This document shows, piece after piece, positions 40,685 to 51,870 of a stretch of 64,000 bases of DNA. The DNA is from Leishmania mexicana MHOM/GT/2001/U1103. Lineage: Eukaryota; Euglenozoa; Kinetoplastea; Trypanosomatida; Trypanosomatidae. Where the stretch lies: positions 1-64,000 of the forward strand of contig NC_018337.1 in the NCBI RefSeq assembly GCF_000234665.1. The letters are read 5' to 3'. Every line of letters begins with the position of its first letter. Position 1 is the stretch's first letter. The notes beneath the pieces were generated by a model. That model made no database searches. It was not told where the DNA came from and saw nothing but the letters and a program-made list of their open reading frames with translations. The position numbers and the translations under genes are program-made.

Positions 40685-41374
40685 ATGAAGATAGTGATGG
40701 AAGGGCCCCCGAAAGGGGGCAAGACGACCGTCGCGTCTGTGGTGAAGGAGCGCTACGGCCTGTGCTATGTGTCCACGAGCGAGGCCGTGCGAAATGCGGT
40801 GCGCCTCGGCAATAGTGCTTACAGCTCCCAGCTGAAGCAGCTGATCGATAATGACGAGCCCATTCCCGATTCGCTTGAAGTGAAGGTTGTCAGCGAGGCC
40901 ACGAGGCGGCCGGACTGCGTTAATGGCTTCGTGCTGGACGGTTTTCCGCGCACCCGCAAGCAGTCGAGGCTGATGCAAGATTTGGAAAACGTAAAAGTCG
41001 ACATTGTGGTCGCGCTGGAGATTTCGGACAGTGAGCTACAGACTCGCTTCGGCGGTCGCTGGTACCACCCCAAGTCGGGACGCATCTATCACACCTTCTA
41101 CAACCCGCCCCTGACTGCAGGCAAGGACGACTACACCGGCGAGCCGCTGGTGCAGCACTTAGAGGACACGCCGGAGAGGATCCGGCAGCGCATGTCCCAG
41201 TATCGCCAGCAGCTCAGCGAGGTGCGGAGCACCTTTGCCGGTAATTCGTGGGTGACTGTGGAGGCAAGCGGCAATGTGGAGTCTGTGCGGAACAACGTCT
41301 TCGCTGTGCTCGACCCTTTGTACTTTGCGCAAACCTCCAAGAAGGCGCCGAAGTCGTGGTGGAAATTCTGGTGA
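40685..41374 (+). CDS. Divergent adenylate kinase-like protein
   Basis: 229 residues from ATG 40685 (the frame is open upstream only through a TTG). Clearly paralogous to the adenylate kinase 4 kb upstream. The P-loop is rewritten to GPPKGGKTT but still fits GxxxxGKT. FVLDGFPRT and GRWYHPKSGRIYH are conserved. Changes: the AMP-site STGDMLR is STSEAVR, the loop before the core SGKLVSD is NDEPIPD, and the arginine of the RPDD motif is His (QHLED). ATP binding seems preserved but AMP binding or transfer may be weakened or altered, so substrate preference could differ. The C-terminus has an unusual KSWWKFW end. Probable tandem duplication followed by divergence. Confidence 0.88.
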   Translation: MKIVMEGPPKGGKTTVASVVKERYGLCYVSTSEAVRNAVRLGNSAYSSQLKQLIDNDEPIPDSLEVKVVSEATRRPDCVNGFVLDGFPRTRKQSRLMQDLENVKVDIVVALEISDSELQTRFGGRWYHPKSGRIYHTFYNPPLTAGKDDYTGEPLVQHLEDTPERIRQRMSQYRQQLSEVRSTFAGNSWVTVEASGNVESVRNNVFAVLDPLYFAQTSKKAPKSWWKFW

Positions 41375-42478
41375 GAGCACGAGTACCGCCAGCAGGCCGA
41401 CGGTGGAGGTAAAGGTGGTGAATGAGAAACGTAGAAAAGGCGGATTGGGGATGTCGTGCTCCCAGAAGAGTGCGAACACAGGACTGCCGCAGGAGAGATG
41501 GACGGAGGAGATGCGACGGAGTGGACTTCAGTGGCTGCGCCTTACTGTCGTAGCTTTTGCTCTTACGGCTGCGCTCGCGTATGAAGATACACGGACGTAT
41601 GTGTACGTGTCTGTATTTCTCTGTTCTCTTGTTATCGAATCGACGTCCTTTCTTTCCACATGCATGCGCTGCTGTACTCATGCGTTCGTTGGTCGGCGCA
41701 TCGATGCACTCACAGACACACAGACACATACACGTGCGCAAAACAAGGTGCGGCTGTTGCTTGCTGGAGTTTCTGCAGACCGCCCTTTGTTGTGTATGTG
41801 CGGGAGGGGCGTCTTGAGGGTTGGCTCCTGGCAACGGAAGAAGTGCAAGAGGACGGGGGGCGAGACTAACGAATGCCTATTTGCTTTTCACTGGCCTTTG
41901 ACCGCACTGCCATGCTGTGACTCCGCTGATGAAGGAGAGAGGGTGTGTGCTATCGTCAGCGACAGGAGGTGGTAATAACAAGACCGCAGCGCCACGAACG
42001 CGCCCACACAGCGCATCGCCTGCAAAGCTCCCCCGGGGGGGGGCTACCACACGGGTCGCGCGTCACGCGCAACGCAGCGCTTATTTCGGCTCATCCCTCC
42101 ATGTGGTCACTTTTGTTTTGCGTGACCAGGCGGCGCACGACGTGATCGTCGCATGCTCTCGGTTCTCTCTTCTCTTTTTCTTCTCTTAGTTGCTGTTTCG
42201 GGTGCATCAACGCGTTCTCTTTCTCCTCCCTTGTCCTGTGCACCCCTTTCCCTCTCCAGCCCTCTGCCCTGCCCACCCCCACCGACAGGGCGTTGGCCCG
42301 CCATCTTGCCAAGGACGACTCCACACATTTTTGTGCACCGCTGCTGTATTTCAGTCGTCCGGGCTGCCTGGACAGAGACTTCCGCGCGAAAGCCAAAAGG
42401 AAAGAAAAAGAGAAGCCGCGCACAGAACCGACTGTGCGTACACAGACACACGGACACACAGGCCTGGCACACTTGGAA
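41375..42478. other. Intergenic spacer before the MDH array
   Basis: No gene. A long pyrimidine-rich stretch at 42160-42270 followed by CCAG/ACAG is the likely splice acceptor region for the first MDH paralogue. Confidence 0.45.
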
Positions 42479-43507
42479 ATGGGCTTCTTCTTTCACCGCT
42501 CCCCGGCGGCTCTGAAGAAGGGCAAGGTGGTGCTCTTTGGCTGCAGCAACGCGGTAGGCCAGCCGCTTTCGCTCCTACTCAAGGTGAACCCGCACGTAGA
42601 GGAGCTTGTGTGCTGCAGCACCCCCGCTGACGGCGACATGCCCGGCTCCGGCATCGCCGCAGACATCTCTCACATTGACACACTGCCGAAAGTGCATTAC
42701 GCCACCGACGAGGGGCAGTGGCCGGCGCTGCTGCGCGATGCACAACTTATCCTTCTGTGTTTCGGCAGCAGCTTCGACCCGCTCCGCCAAGACAGAGACA
42801 TAGCCCTCAAAGCAGCCGCTCCGACGATGCGTCGCGTCATGGCCGCCGTCGCGTCCTCTGACACGAAGGGAAACGTGGCTGTCGTGTCGAGTCCTGTGAA
42901 TGCCCTCACCCCGCTCTGTGCAGAGCTTCTGAAGGCGTCGGGAAAGTTTGACCCCCGCAAGCTGTTCGGCGTCACCACGCTCGATGTGATACGGACTCGG
43001 AAGCTGGTGGCAGGAACGCTGCACATGAACCCATACGACGTGAACGTGCCCGTTGTGGGAGGGCGTGGCGGCGTGACGGCGTGTCCGCTGATTGCCCAGA
43101 CTGGCCTTCGTATCCCTCTTGAGGACATTCTTCGCATATCCGGCGAGGTGCAGAGCTACGGGGTACCTTTTGAAGTCGCAGCGGGTGCGGACTCGCACGA
43201 CGCACTGAGCACGGAGGTCGCACCGCCGGTGGCTCTCGGGCTTGCTTACGCCGCCTGCGACTTCTCCACGTCACTGCTCAAGGCGCTTCGCGGCGATGTC
43301 GGAATCGTCGAGTGTGCTCTAGTGGAGTCCACGATAAGGTCCGAGACGCCGTTCTTCAGCTCACGAGTGGAGCTGGGTCGTGAGGGCGTGCAACGCATTT
43401 TTCCTATGGGCGCACTGACGTCCTATGAGCACGAGCTCATCGAGAGAGCAGTGCCGGAATTGACGAGGGATGTGCAGGCAGGGATCGAGGCTGCCACGAA
43501 GTTTTGA
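42479..43507 (+). CDS. Malate dehydrogenase paralogue 1, probably catalytically inactive
   Basis: 342 residues from ATG 42479 (upstream frame lacks ATG). MDH fold throughout, but key residues are gone. The nucleotide loop GAAGGIG is GCSNAVG (21-27). The mobile-loop PRKPGMTR with both substrate arginines is replaced by SSFDPLRQD (about 97-105). The NPVN asparagine is Ser138, and the catalytic histidine of GGHSG is Arg196 (GGRGG). Asp169 and Arg172 of TTLDVIR remain. Loss of the catalytic histidine and substrate arginines makes malate/oxaloacetate turnover very unlikely. The frame is intact and well conserved in size, so it is probably expressed and kept for another role (pseudoenzyme, oligomer partner or other ligand). 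The N-terminus MGFFFHRS has Gly2 but an unfavourable myristoylation context. Confidence 0.9.
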   Translation: MGFFFHRSPAALKKGKVVLFGCSNAVGQPLSLLLKVNPHVEELVCCSTPADGDMPGSGIAADISHIDTLPKVHYATDEGQWPALLRDAQLILLCFGSSFDPLRQDRDIALKAAAPTMRRVMAAVASSDTKGNVAVVSSPVNALTPLCAELLKASGKFDPRKLFGVTTLDVIRTRKLVAGTLHMNPYDVNVPVVGGRGGVTACPLIAQTGLRIPLEDILRISGEVQSYGVPFEVAAGADSHDALSTEVAPPVALGLAYAACDFSTSLLKALRGDVGIVECALVESTIRSETPFFSSRVELGREGVQRIFPMGALTSYEHELIERAVPELTRDVQAGIEAATKF

Positions 43508-44234
43508 CGGCCCTGAGTGTGGCTGCTGAGGAAACGGCGGTGGACACGAGAGGACGAGTGGGGTTCGGTAGGCAGTTCTGGGCGTCTTTTGTGAGGTCGT
43601 CTCCACCCCCGCTGTTCGCGCTTGAAGCCCACGATCGTCGTTGAACGTGTATGCCTCTCTGTATTGGTTTCGTTTCACAAGGCTCACAGAGCGCGCACAA
43701 CCGAAGGGAGCAGGGCGGAGTGTTACTGTTCTTGATAAATCCTTCGTTGAGAAGCACCATTGCTGCGTGCCTGGTGTTGGCTTTCTGACAAACATGGAGC
43801 CGTTGCATTGGTGGTCGTCTCTGCCGCTGCCCCCCCCCCTTCCCCGTCTATACGTGAGTACGTTCGTGTGTGTGCTATCCGCGGCTTCACAACGCTTGCT
43901 TGGTGCAAGAGGGTTGCGGCGCTGCGACCGTCATAACACGGCGGACAAGGCGCACGCGCGCACACCACAGGGTCACGACATATCACGAGCGTAATCGCAT
44001 CCGCACGACGCGGCCAACACACTACTCTCTCTCTCTGCCGATCCCCCTCCCCCTTTCTCTTTGCTTTCACATGTGCACCTCCGCCTCTACAGGTTTCTCT
44101 CACGAATCTAAGCGAAAACACAGTTCACCGCCGCAACTACATCGCAGTCCTCCCCGTGCCGTACAATCCATCTCGCCTTCCCACTCTGAGCACATACACC
44201 CACATTCCCACATTTTCTTTTGCGGTCTTTCATA
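43508..44234. other. Intergenic spacer within the MDH array
   Basis: No gene. The pyrimidine tract at about 44020-44070 followed by ACAG is the probable acceptor for MDH paralogue 2. Confidence 0.45.
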
Positions 44235-45185
44235 ATGCGCCGCTCTCAGGCATCCTTCTTCCGTGTCGCTGTGCTCGGTGCTGCCGGTGGCATCGGCCAG
44301 CCCTTGTCGCTCCTTCTCAAAAATAACAAGTACGTGAAGGAGCTGAAACTGTACGATATCAAGGGCGCCCCTGGTGTGGCTGCAGACCTCTCCCACATCT
44401 ACACCCCAGCGAAGGTGTTTGAGTACACGAAGGACGAGCTCTCAAAGGCAGTCGAGGACGCTGACCTTGTGGTGATTCCCGCTGGCGTGCCCCGTAAGCC
44501 GGGGATGACGCGCGACGACCTCTTCAACACGAATGCCAGCATCGTGCGCGATCTCTCAAAGGCTGTCGGCAAGGCCTCACCGAAGGCTATCATCGGTATC
44601 ATCAGCAACCCTGTCAACAGCACTGTGCCCGTGGCTGCTGAGGCGCTGAAGGAGTTCGCGTACGATCCTGCGCGCCTCTTTGGCGTTACCACACTCGACG
44701 CTGTCCGTGCCCGCACCTTCGTCGCAGAGGCGCTCGGCGCAAGCCCGTACGACGTTAACGTCCCTGTTATTGGCGGGCATAGCGGTGAGACGATTGTGCC
44801 GCTGCTCTCGGGCTTCCCGTCGCTGTCGGAGGACCAGGTGCGGCAGCTGACGCACCGCATTCAGTTCGGTGGTGACGAGGTGGTGAAGGCCAAGGAAGGT
44901 GCGGGCTCGGCGACGCTGTCCATGGCGTACGCGGGCAACGAGTGGACGACGGCGATACTGCGCGCCCTCAATGGCGAGAAGGGTGTCGTGGTCTGCACGT
45001 ACGTGCAGAGCTGCGTGGAGCCGTCGTGCGCCTTCTTCAGCTCGCCGGTATTGCTGGGCAAGCGGGGTGTCGAAAAGATCTACCCTGTGCCGACGCTGAA
45101 CATATACGAAGAGAAGCTGATGTCCAAGTGCTTGAAGGTTCTGCCGGGCGACATCAAGAAGGGCATCGAGCTCGGCAACTGGTAA
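44235..45185 (+). CDS. MDH: Malate dehydrogenase paralogue 2, active-site complete
   Basis: 316 residues from ATG 44235. NAD-linked interconversion of malate and oxaloacetate. All hallmark residues are present: GAAGGIG at 15-21, Asp41 for the NAD ribose, PRKPGMTR with Arg87 and Arg93, Asn125 (ISNPVN), Asp155 and Arg158 (TTLDAVR), His182 (GGHSG). The N-terminus MRRSQASFFR is short, basic and hydroxylated, so mitochondrial import is possible; no PTS1 (ends GNW). Bases 44660-44934, covering the catalytic Asp, Arg and His, are nearly identical to 52299-52573 in paralogue 4 while the flanks diverge, suggesting gene conversion. Confidence 0.95.
   Translation: MRRSQASFFRVAVLGAAGGIGQPLSLLLKNNKYVKELKLYDIKGAPGVAADLSHIYTPAKVFEYTKDELSKAVEDADLVVIPAGVPRKPGMTRDDLFNTNASIVRDLSKAVGKASPKAIIGIISNPVNSTVPVAAEALKEFAYDPARLFGVTTLDAVRARTFVAEALGASPYDVNVPVIGGHSGETIVPLLSGFPSLSEDQVRQLTHRIQFGGDEVVKAKEGAGSATLSMAYAGNEWTTAILRALNGEKGVVVCTYVQSCVEPSCAFFSSPVLLGKRGVEKIYPVPTLNIYEEKLMSKCLKVLPGDIKKGIELGNW
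44660..44934 (+). repeat. Near-identical 275-base tract shared by MDH paralogues 2 and 4 (copy A)
   Basis: Compared base by base with 52299-52573, I find one difference (A at 44757, G at 52396, giving Asn/Asp). Sequence on both sides of the tract diverges immediately, including at synonymous positions. Confidence 0.9.
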
Positions 45186-48100
45186 AGTTGACGCCTCCTT
45201 CGGAAGCTATTCGATGATGCGACGGTGTTTTACAGGCACGCAGCTGCAATGATGCAGTGACGTTTGCCGCTACGATGGGTAGAGGGCTCAGCAGCGGATT
45301 GGCACAATGATGCGGCGTCGTTGATGCGACCCTTTTTGGCGTTTGATTGCTCCCCCGCTCAGCGCCCGGCCATGCCGCTGCCTCTCCTCTACCCCTCTCC
45401 TTCTTTTTCTCTGCCTTGCTTTGGCTGACGCCCAGCAACTATTTACACTGCGGAAAACGGTCTCGTACGCGTCTCCCCGCCCCGCTTTTTCCCCTCCCCC
45501 TCTCTTTCCTCCCCCAAGCATTTCGTAGCCTCTTCGTCTCTGGCCTCGTTGTTTACATATATATGTGTGCGGTGTGTAGCCCTTGTGCCTATGTGCTGTG
45601 TAGGTGTCTCTCCCTGTCTGTCTGCGTGCCTGCGTGCAGGCAGCGATCGTCTCTTCGCCAAGATTTTTCGATTTGTTGTTTTGCCGCTCTTTCTGTCGTT
45701 TGAGGAGTGTTGGAGTGCAACGCACAGCATCAGCCACAGACACCTACACGCACGCAAAACTTTGGAAAGGCTCGCACACATATGTCGTCACGACGCTGAT
45801 GCGAGGTAATCGATCTAAATGTGTGACAGGCCGGCGGTGGAAAGCAGATGAAGAGGGATGCTTGCCCCACGCCTCACGAACGCTGTGCATAGCCACCCAG
45901 GAGAAAGCTAAGAAGATGCCATCCTTCGGAAGCAAGCAGGTGTTTTCTACCGCCTCCGACCATCTCTGTAAGCGTCCGTGCTTCAATATCTTTTCTGCGG
46001 AAGCGCTTGTGATGCGGGCATGATCTCCCCTCCTTCTCCTTTTATTCTGACCATCCCTCCATAGAACGGCTATAGGCGAGTCCCTGGACCGTCTCATCGT
46101 CCCTCCCATTTCTCTTCTCTCCTCCCCACGCCTTCGCCGCCGCCACACCATCTTCTCTGTCACCTCTGAACAGGGCTGCCGCAGCGCGGGGATGCAGAGG
46201 GAAAGTGCGAGAGTAGGCGATGAAACAGGGATATGGCCAATGAGCTGCATGGGAGACAAGCGATTGGAGAAGTGCTACGCAGGGAGGGGGGACTGAAAGT
46301 GAAAGCAATACGAGCCAGTGACTTCGCGCGAGGAGGAGAGAGGTACGAAGAATCACCAGACTCTTTCAGCGGAAGTCAGAGACCCCCCTGTGCTGCGATG
46401 TGCAGAGCTGCGCCGTTCGACATGTAATTGTCTTCCCCCTACTGTGATTCCTTCTGTGCTTGTGGGTGTGAAGGGTGTTGAACTTCCTCCTGCTGCCTCT
46501 CTCTCTCATGCCTGCCCTCTGACGTACCTTTTTGCGACTTCGAGCGTCACACGATCTGTTCTTTGCACGCATGTGTGTCTCCGTCATCGTCGTTTTGTGT
46601 TCGTCCGGTGGTGGCGGTGGCGCTTATCCGGGCTGAAGAAAATGATCGCGTTGAGAGCGGAAGGACAGTGCCAAAGAGGGAGAGACACCGCAACAGGGGC
46701 CTCCTTCTCCCCTTCCCCCCGACGCACAAGGGAGCTGTGCTATGCCTACTGGGAGCGTGTGTGTGTGTTCACACACACTCGTTTTCCTGCGGCCGACGTG
46801 TGCGTGCGTGCGTGCGTGTTTGCGGGAGGGTAGGAGGCGGGGAGGTGATGAATACACGTATATATAAGAATGTGCAAGTGCCAGCGCCCCCCCCCCTCCC
46901 CCTACCCTCTCTCTCCCTCTTTCTCCCTTTCGGCGTCTGCACCAGTGCAAGCTGGCACGCACACATGCCTCACAAGCGTGCGGCGCTTCACCAAGTGCTG
47001 GCCCTCATCACGGTTTGCCGCGTGTGGACAGAGAGCGACGCCAATGATGAAGGGAAGCGCGTAGGGGTCTGCTGCCGCGTCCTCTGTGCCGCCAAGCGAA
47101 CGACGTGTTCTGGGGCCGGGCACTTCGCTATGGTTCTCACCTCGGTGCTCGTGCAGGCCAGGGCGCACAGTTCCAGCGCAGCTATGTACTGTATCTCCCT
47201 CGCTCACTTATGCACAGTGTGCCTCTGTACGAAAGCCACTGTGCGCGCCATGGCAGTGATGGAGAGCGAGCTGCACCTTCTCCCTCTTGCTTTCTTTCTT
47301 CCTCCCATGCTCCTTCTTTTGTTGGGGGTGGGGGAGGGTGCGTGTCCCTCCATCGCCTGTATCGCGGGCGTCTATTCCCGCACTGACTTACCCCCGCTGG
47401 TGTCTCCGTTTCGTATTTTCGTGCCCGGCCGATTCGCTGTAAGACGCTCCCGCTTTCGCCTGTGCGTGTGCGCCTGCGCTTGCAGAGGTTCGCGTGCACG
47501 TCTTTCTTTTTGCTCTTCGACATGCTTTTGTTTTTTTCTTTTTTCCTTCCCTCAGGGTCTATAAACAAGGAAACGCGAAGAGAGGCAACAAGGGGATCGA
47601 CAATGACCTGTGCGATAGGCGGCACACAGACTGCGTCGTGGGCTCTCCGACTCTCTGCGTGACTGCCCCTCCCCTCTCGTCGTCCACCCGGTTGCCACCT
47701 CTTCCTGTTCTCGCTCTCTATCTGTCTCGTTTCTGCGAGCCATCCGTCAAAGAATCTCGATAGCTCTGGTCTATCATTTTCTTGCATATTTTTACACAAG
47801 CCCTCTTTGCTTTCTATTTCATCAGCTTCGCGTCTGGAGTGTTGAGATCCTCCTGTCCTCGCCGATGACTTCCACCACCGCACAGCTTCTGATCCCAGTC
47901 CTCTGTGCCCCTTCATCCCGCCGTTTATATGAACGCGTCGCCATCTGCGCTCTTGAATGAACGTTACCGAGCAAGTGCGTTAGAAAAGTGGTAGCGAAAC
48001 CGTATGACATTCTGCACTGTGTGCTTGTGTGTTTTCCCGCCCCCCTTCTTTCTTGTTCGACCATACCGGGCGCGTCAGCACGTTCTTGCGACTCAGCACC

Positions 48101-48676
48101 GGGTGTGCGTGTGCCTCACTCTCTGGAGTGCCAATCACGTCGTAGAAGGCGGAGAAAAGGTAAACGGGAAGGACACGATCATTCGAAGTGGCACGCATGA
48201 TGTATACATGTATAAAAGAAACGTCTGCGTGCCCCCCTCCCCCCGTTCTACACCCGCGGTCTTCTACATGTGTGCAGGCAGAGTTAGCGGTGATGGTAGC
48301 CTGCCCGGTCGTGGTAGCCAGCGCGGCATGCGTGCACATTTGCCTGGTTCGTTGTGTGTTCGCTGGCACCCCGTGCCGCGCACGATGACGCGTGAGCTGT
48401 GTGGTTTGTGTGCAACGCCCATTCGGAGATCGCACGATGAGGGTTTCTCGATGAGGTCATGCGGGGCTTTACGTGGGGACAGCGTCCGCGCTTCCACGAC
48501 CACCGACCATCGGACATGTTCGCCTGCTGCCTCAGCGTCTCTCTTCTGCTCTTTTTCTGTTGCTGACCCGCCACGCCGCCGTCCTTTGTCGCCGGGCAAC
48601 GCGTGCGCTTCATCTTTCCTTCTTTCCCTTTCCTTAGCCTCCTCCACTTACCCATCGCACCACGTCGCAGCACCCA
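45186..48676. other. Long (3.5 kb) intergenic spacer within the MDH array
   Basis: No supportable gene. Contains a (GCGT)n tract (46799-46818), C-rich runs near 46890-46910 and many pyrimidine-rich tracts. A 333-codon frame at 46563-47564 has a composition expected of translated low-complexity DNA. The region before ATG 48677 (48540-48660) is pyrimidine-rich with suitable AGs. Confidence 0.5.
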
Positions 48677-49672
48677 ATGAAACAATCGACCTTAATTCGC
48701 TTCAAAGTCACTGTCTTGGGCGCCAGCGGGGCCATCGGCCAGCCGCTCGCTCTGGCGCTCGTACAGAACAAGCGAGTCAGTGAGCTGGCCCTCTACGACA
48801 TTGTGCAGCCGCGCGGCGTCGCTGTCGACCTCTCCCATTTTCCACGCAAGGTCAAGGTTACGGGGTACCCGACAAAGTGGATTCACAAGGCTCTAGATGG
48901 AGCGGATCTCGTTCTGATGTCGGCTGGCATGCCCCGCCGACCCGGCATGACCCACGATGACCTCTTCAACACAAACGCCCTCACTGTAAACGAGCTGAGC
49001 GCGGCGGTGGCGAGGCATGCCCCCAAATCCGTTTTAGCCATTATTAGCAATCCACTCAACAGCATGGTCCCTGTCGCCGCAGAGACGCTGCAGCGGGCTG
49101 GAGTGTACGACCCTCGCAAGCTCTTTGGTATCATCTCACTGAACATGATGCGGGCACGCAAGATGCTGGGTGACTTTACTGGCCAGGACCCGGAGATGCT
49201 GGACGTGCCCGTCATTGGCGGGCATAGCGGGCAAACCATAGTTCCTCTCTTCTCGCATTCTGGAGTGGAGTTGAAGCAAGAGCAGGTTGAGTACCTGACG
49301 CATCGCGTACGCGTGGGTGGCGACGATGTGGTGAAGGCGAAGGAGGGCCGTGGGTCTTCGTCGCTGTCGATGGCGTTTGCGGCTGCGGAGTGGACAGACG
49401 GGGTGCTGCGTGCGATGGACGGCGAGAAGACTTTATTGCACTGCTCTTTTGTCGAAAGCCCGCTGTTTGCTGATAAGTGCCGCTTCTTCGGCAGCACCGT
49501 GGAGGTGAGCAAGGAGGGAATTGAGCGGGTGCTGCCACTGCCTTCGCTGAACGAGTATGAGGAGGAGCAGCTGGACCGCTGCCTCCCGGACCTGGAGAAG
49601 AACATCCGCAAAGGGTTGCTATTCGTGGCGGAAAACGCGGCCACCTCGACACCCTCGGCCGCCTTGCCCTAG
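48677..49672 (+). CDS. Malate dehydrogenase paralogue 3, altered catalytic residues
   Basis: 331 residues. MDH fold with GASGAIG (15-21), Asp41, Asn125 and His183 (GGHSG) intact, but the Asp that pairs with the catalytic histidine is Asn156 (ISLNMMR instead of TTLDAVR) and the second mobile-loop arginine is His93 (PRRPGMTH). The first loop arginine (Arg87) and Arg159 remain. These changes predict strongly reduced malate dehydrogenase activity or a changed 2-hydroxyacid substrate. In T. cruzi an MDH-derived enzyme gained aromatic 2-hydroxyacid activity through active-site changes, so a new substrate is a reasonable alternative. N-terminus MKQSTLIRFK may be a weak mitochondrial signal. The C-terminus has a Ser/Ala/Pro tail without a PTS1. 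Confidence 0.92.
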   Translation: MKQSTLIRFKVTVLGASGAIGQPLALALVQNKRVSELALYDIVQPRGVAVDLSHFPRKVKVTGYPTKWIHKALDGADLVLMSAGMPRRPGMTHDDLFNTNALTVNELSAAVARHAPKSVLAIISNPLNSMVPVAAETLQRAGVYDPRKLFGIISLNMMRARKMLGDFTGQDPEMLDVPVIGGHSGQTIVPLFSHSGVELKQEQVEYLTHRVRVGGDDVVKAKEGRGSSSLSMAFAAAEWTDGVLRAMDGEKTLLHCSFVESPLFADKCRFFGSTVEVSKEGIERVLPLPSLNEYEEEQLDRCLPDLEKNIRKGLLFVAENAATSTPSAALP

Positions 49673-51870
49673 AAGAGTTGGCGGTGCCACGTAAGGTGCG
49701 TGATACAGCATGAGCACGTGCCGCATTCTCCTCTCTCCTCTTTGCTGCTCCTTTACTCCTCTCCATCCCTCTCGAAAACGCACAAACACGCCAGTGCATG
49801 CCCACCATCGCACCAATAGAAAAAAAGAAGAAGGAACGGATGTATGTGCGTGTGTGTGGGTGGGTAGGTCTGTCGCCAATGGGTGCGCCACAGCTCGAGA
49901 GCAGTGTAGGACGACGGCGACTGACGCGCTCGGACGCTCGGTATCGGAATCAGTTGCACCTCCCTCGGTGCCCCCCCTCCCCTCCCCCTGCTTAAGCACA
50001 GCCAGCCGGCCCTCTCGGGGTTGTTCTCTTTTCTCCCGGGTGCGTTCATGTGTGTGTGTGCGCGCCGCCCTTGCTGGGACGCTATTCAGCGAATCCCTTC
50101 GTCCCCGCTGGACGAATACTCTTTTGTCTTCTCTCCATTTCGTGTGTGCGCGCGTGCCCTTGACATCCTCTCCTCTCCTCATTTTCCTCAATCTACGTTT
50201 CTAGCATGCCTCTCCCTCGCTACCCTTTTCTGTGCACGCATGCACAAATTCGCTGTTGGTGATGATGTCCTCGCCCTTCTCTCACTCTCTCTGCAGGCGT
50301 CCACGTCGCTCTTACTTTGGCACATGAGCACACGCACACACACACCAGATGCACTCGCCCGCATGGGTGCGCTTGCGTGTGTTTATGTATGTTGCTGCAT
50401 TGAGTGCCAGCGGCAAGAGCGGAAGATGGCGAGGGATGTCGGCAAAACGACGTGGTAATGCGGAGTGCGTCAAGGTACTCTCCGCCATTCTGATGATATG
50501 CTTCACCTACCTTTTATCTTTCATTTGTCGCCATTATGTTCTTGTCGTCTGAGACTTCGCGGAATCGAGTCATTTTACCCGTTTGCCTCCCCCCCCCTTT
50601 GCTTACCCACCACGACAGGGATCCCTTGTGCGACGAGAAAGGGGGTATATGTAAGTCCAGCTGCTTTTGGGCAGCCTACCCCGATGCTGTCTTGGCAACA
50701 ACAGAGTTTTCATGGATGGCATTGGCATCGCTAGGGGTATCGAGGTCGCGAGCGGATGGATACGAGATTGGTATGCCCTTCCACGGAAATAAGACGCACG
50801 CCCGCGAGGCGGAGTGGGGAACATGTGTTGCAGTGCGTCATCCTTCTGTTTTGACATCACTCTCTCTCTCGCGCCACCTTTTGTTCTGCGTTTTCGCCGT
50901 CACTCCATCTCTCCCTCGAGGCTGAAGATGCTCAATCTCCATCGAGGGCAACACGATATTTGAAACCACCAAGGTGCGGAAGTCACGCCACACACAGACA
51001 CGCGTGCGCTCATCCAAGTGGGCCGTGTTCCGCAACACAATCAAGCACAGATGGCGAAAGAAAAAGTAAGCAGGCGAAGAAAAGTGCATGCATGGCATCA
51101 CACCGAGAGCAGCCAACACGGAAGTGGAGTAGAAGTACAGAGAGCTGGGCACTCTTGTCAGTTCATCGCAAAGGTAGGCGTGGAGGGCAACGAAGGAAAA
51201 TCGTGGGTACGCCATGGTGCGCACAAAGGCGAGGCGTCGGGAGAATTCATCCGCGCCGATGTATATCTTGTTCGCCGTTCCTTTCCTTGCTACCTCCTGC
51301 TGTGGTGGTGCGGCTCTGAAGTCCCCCGGTGCATCGTGAGCCGTTTCGTGGGGTAGCCAAGTTTTCTCTGTTATGTTTGCTGTCTCACTCTTTTAGACTT
51401 TCTCTTCTGCCCATTTCCTCCTCCTACCTCTCTCCTTTGGTGTGGGATCATCTCTCCGCGACAGGATCTTCGCGCGCGTGCAGTCAGCGACACAAAGACA
51501 CCGAGAGAGCAGTGCTCGTATCGCTGACAGTTACGAACGTGTTTCTCATCTACAAGCAGTCTCTGGCGTAACCCAACCAACTCCCTCCCCCCTCCTCGGC
51601 ACACACACACACACACACGGCCCGTGTTTCCTTTGCCTCGATTCCCCACTCTTACGACGTGCAAGCGCCTACACACTCACTCTGGTGTCTCCAGAGGTGC
51701 TTTTATGGGAGAGGAGGTGAGCTACAGGCTCTCTACGCGAAGGGCAGCGTACCTACACAACTGCGGTCGGCGCCGCTACCCATCCTCCACACAGACGCAG
51801 ACACTGCCTTTGCCTGCGAGCGGGCTCTACTGCGCTAGCGCCACCAAGTATCACCTTGTCATCGAGAATC
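49673..51870. other. Intergenic spacer before MDH paralogue 4
   Basis: No gene. Has an (AC)n tract at 51601-51618 and pyrimidine-rich stretches at 49960-49990, 50160-50220 and 51360-51440. Confidence 0.5.

Noticed and set aside
42293..42478. N-terminal extension of MDH paralogue 1
   Set aside because: The upstream frame has no ATG and is composed of translated pyrimidine-rich leader and CA repeats.
46563..47564. 333-codon open frame between MDH paralogues 2 and 3
   Set aside because: Built from GT/GC-rich and pyrimidine-rich repeats; no domain, and composition is unlike the neighbouring genes.
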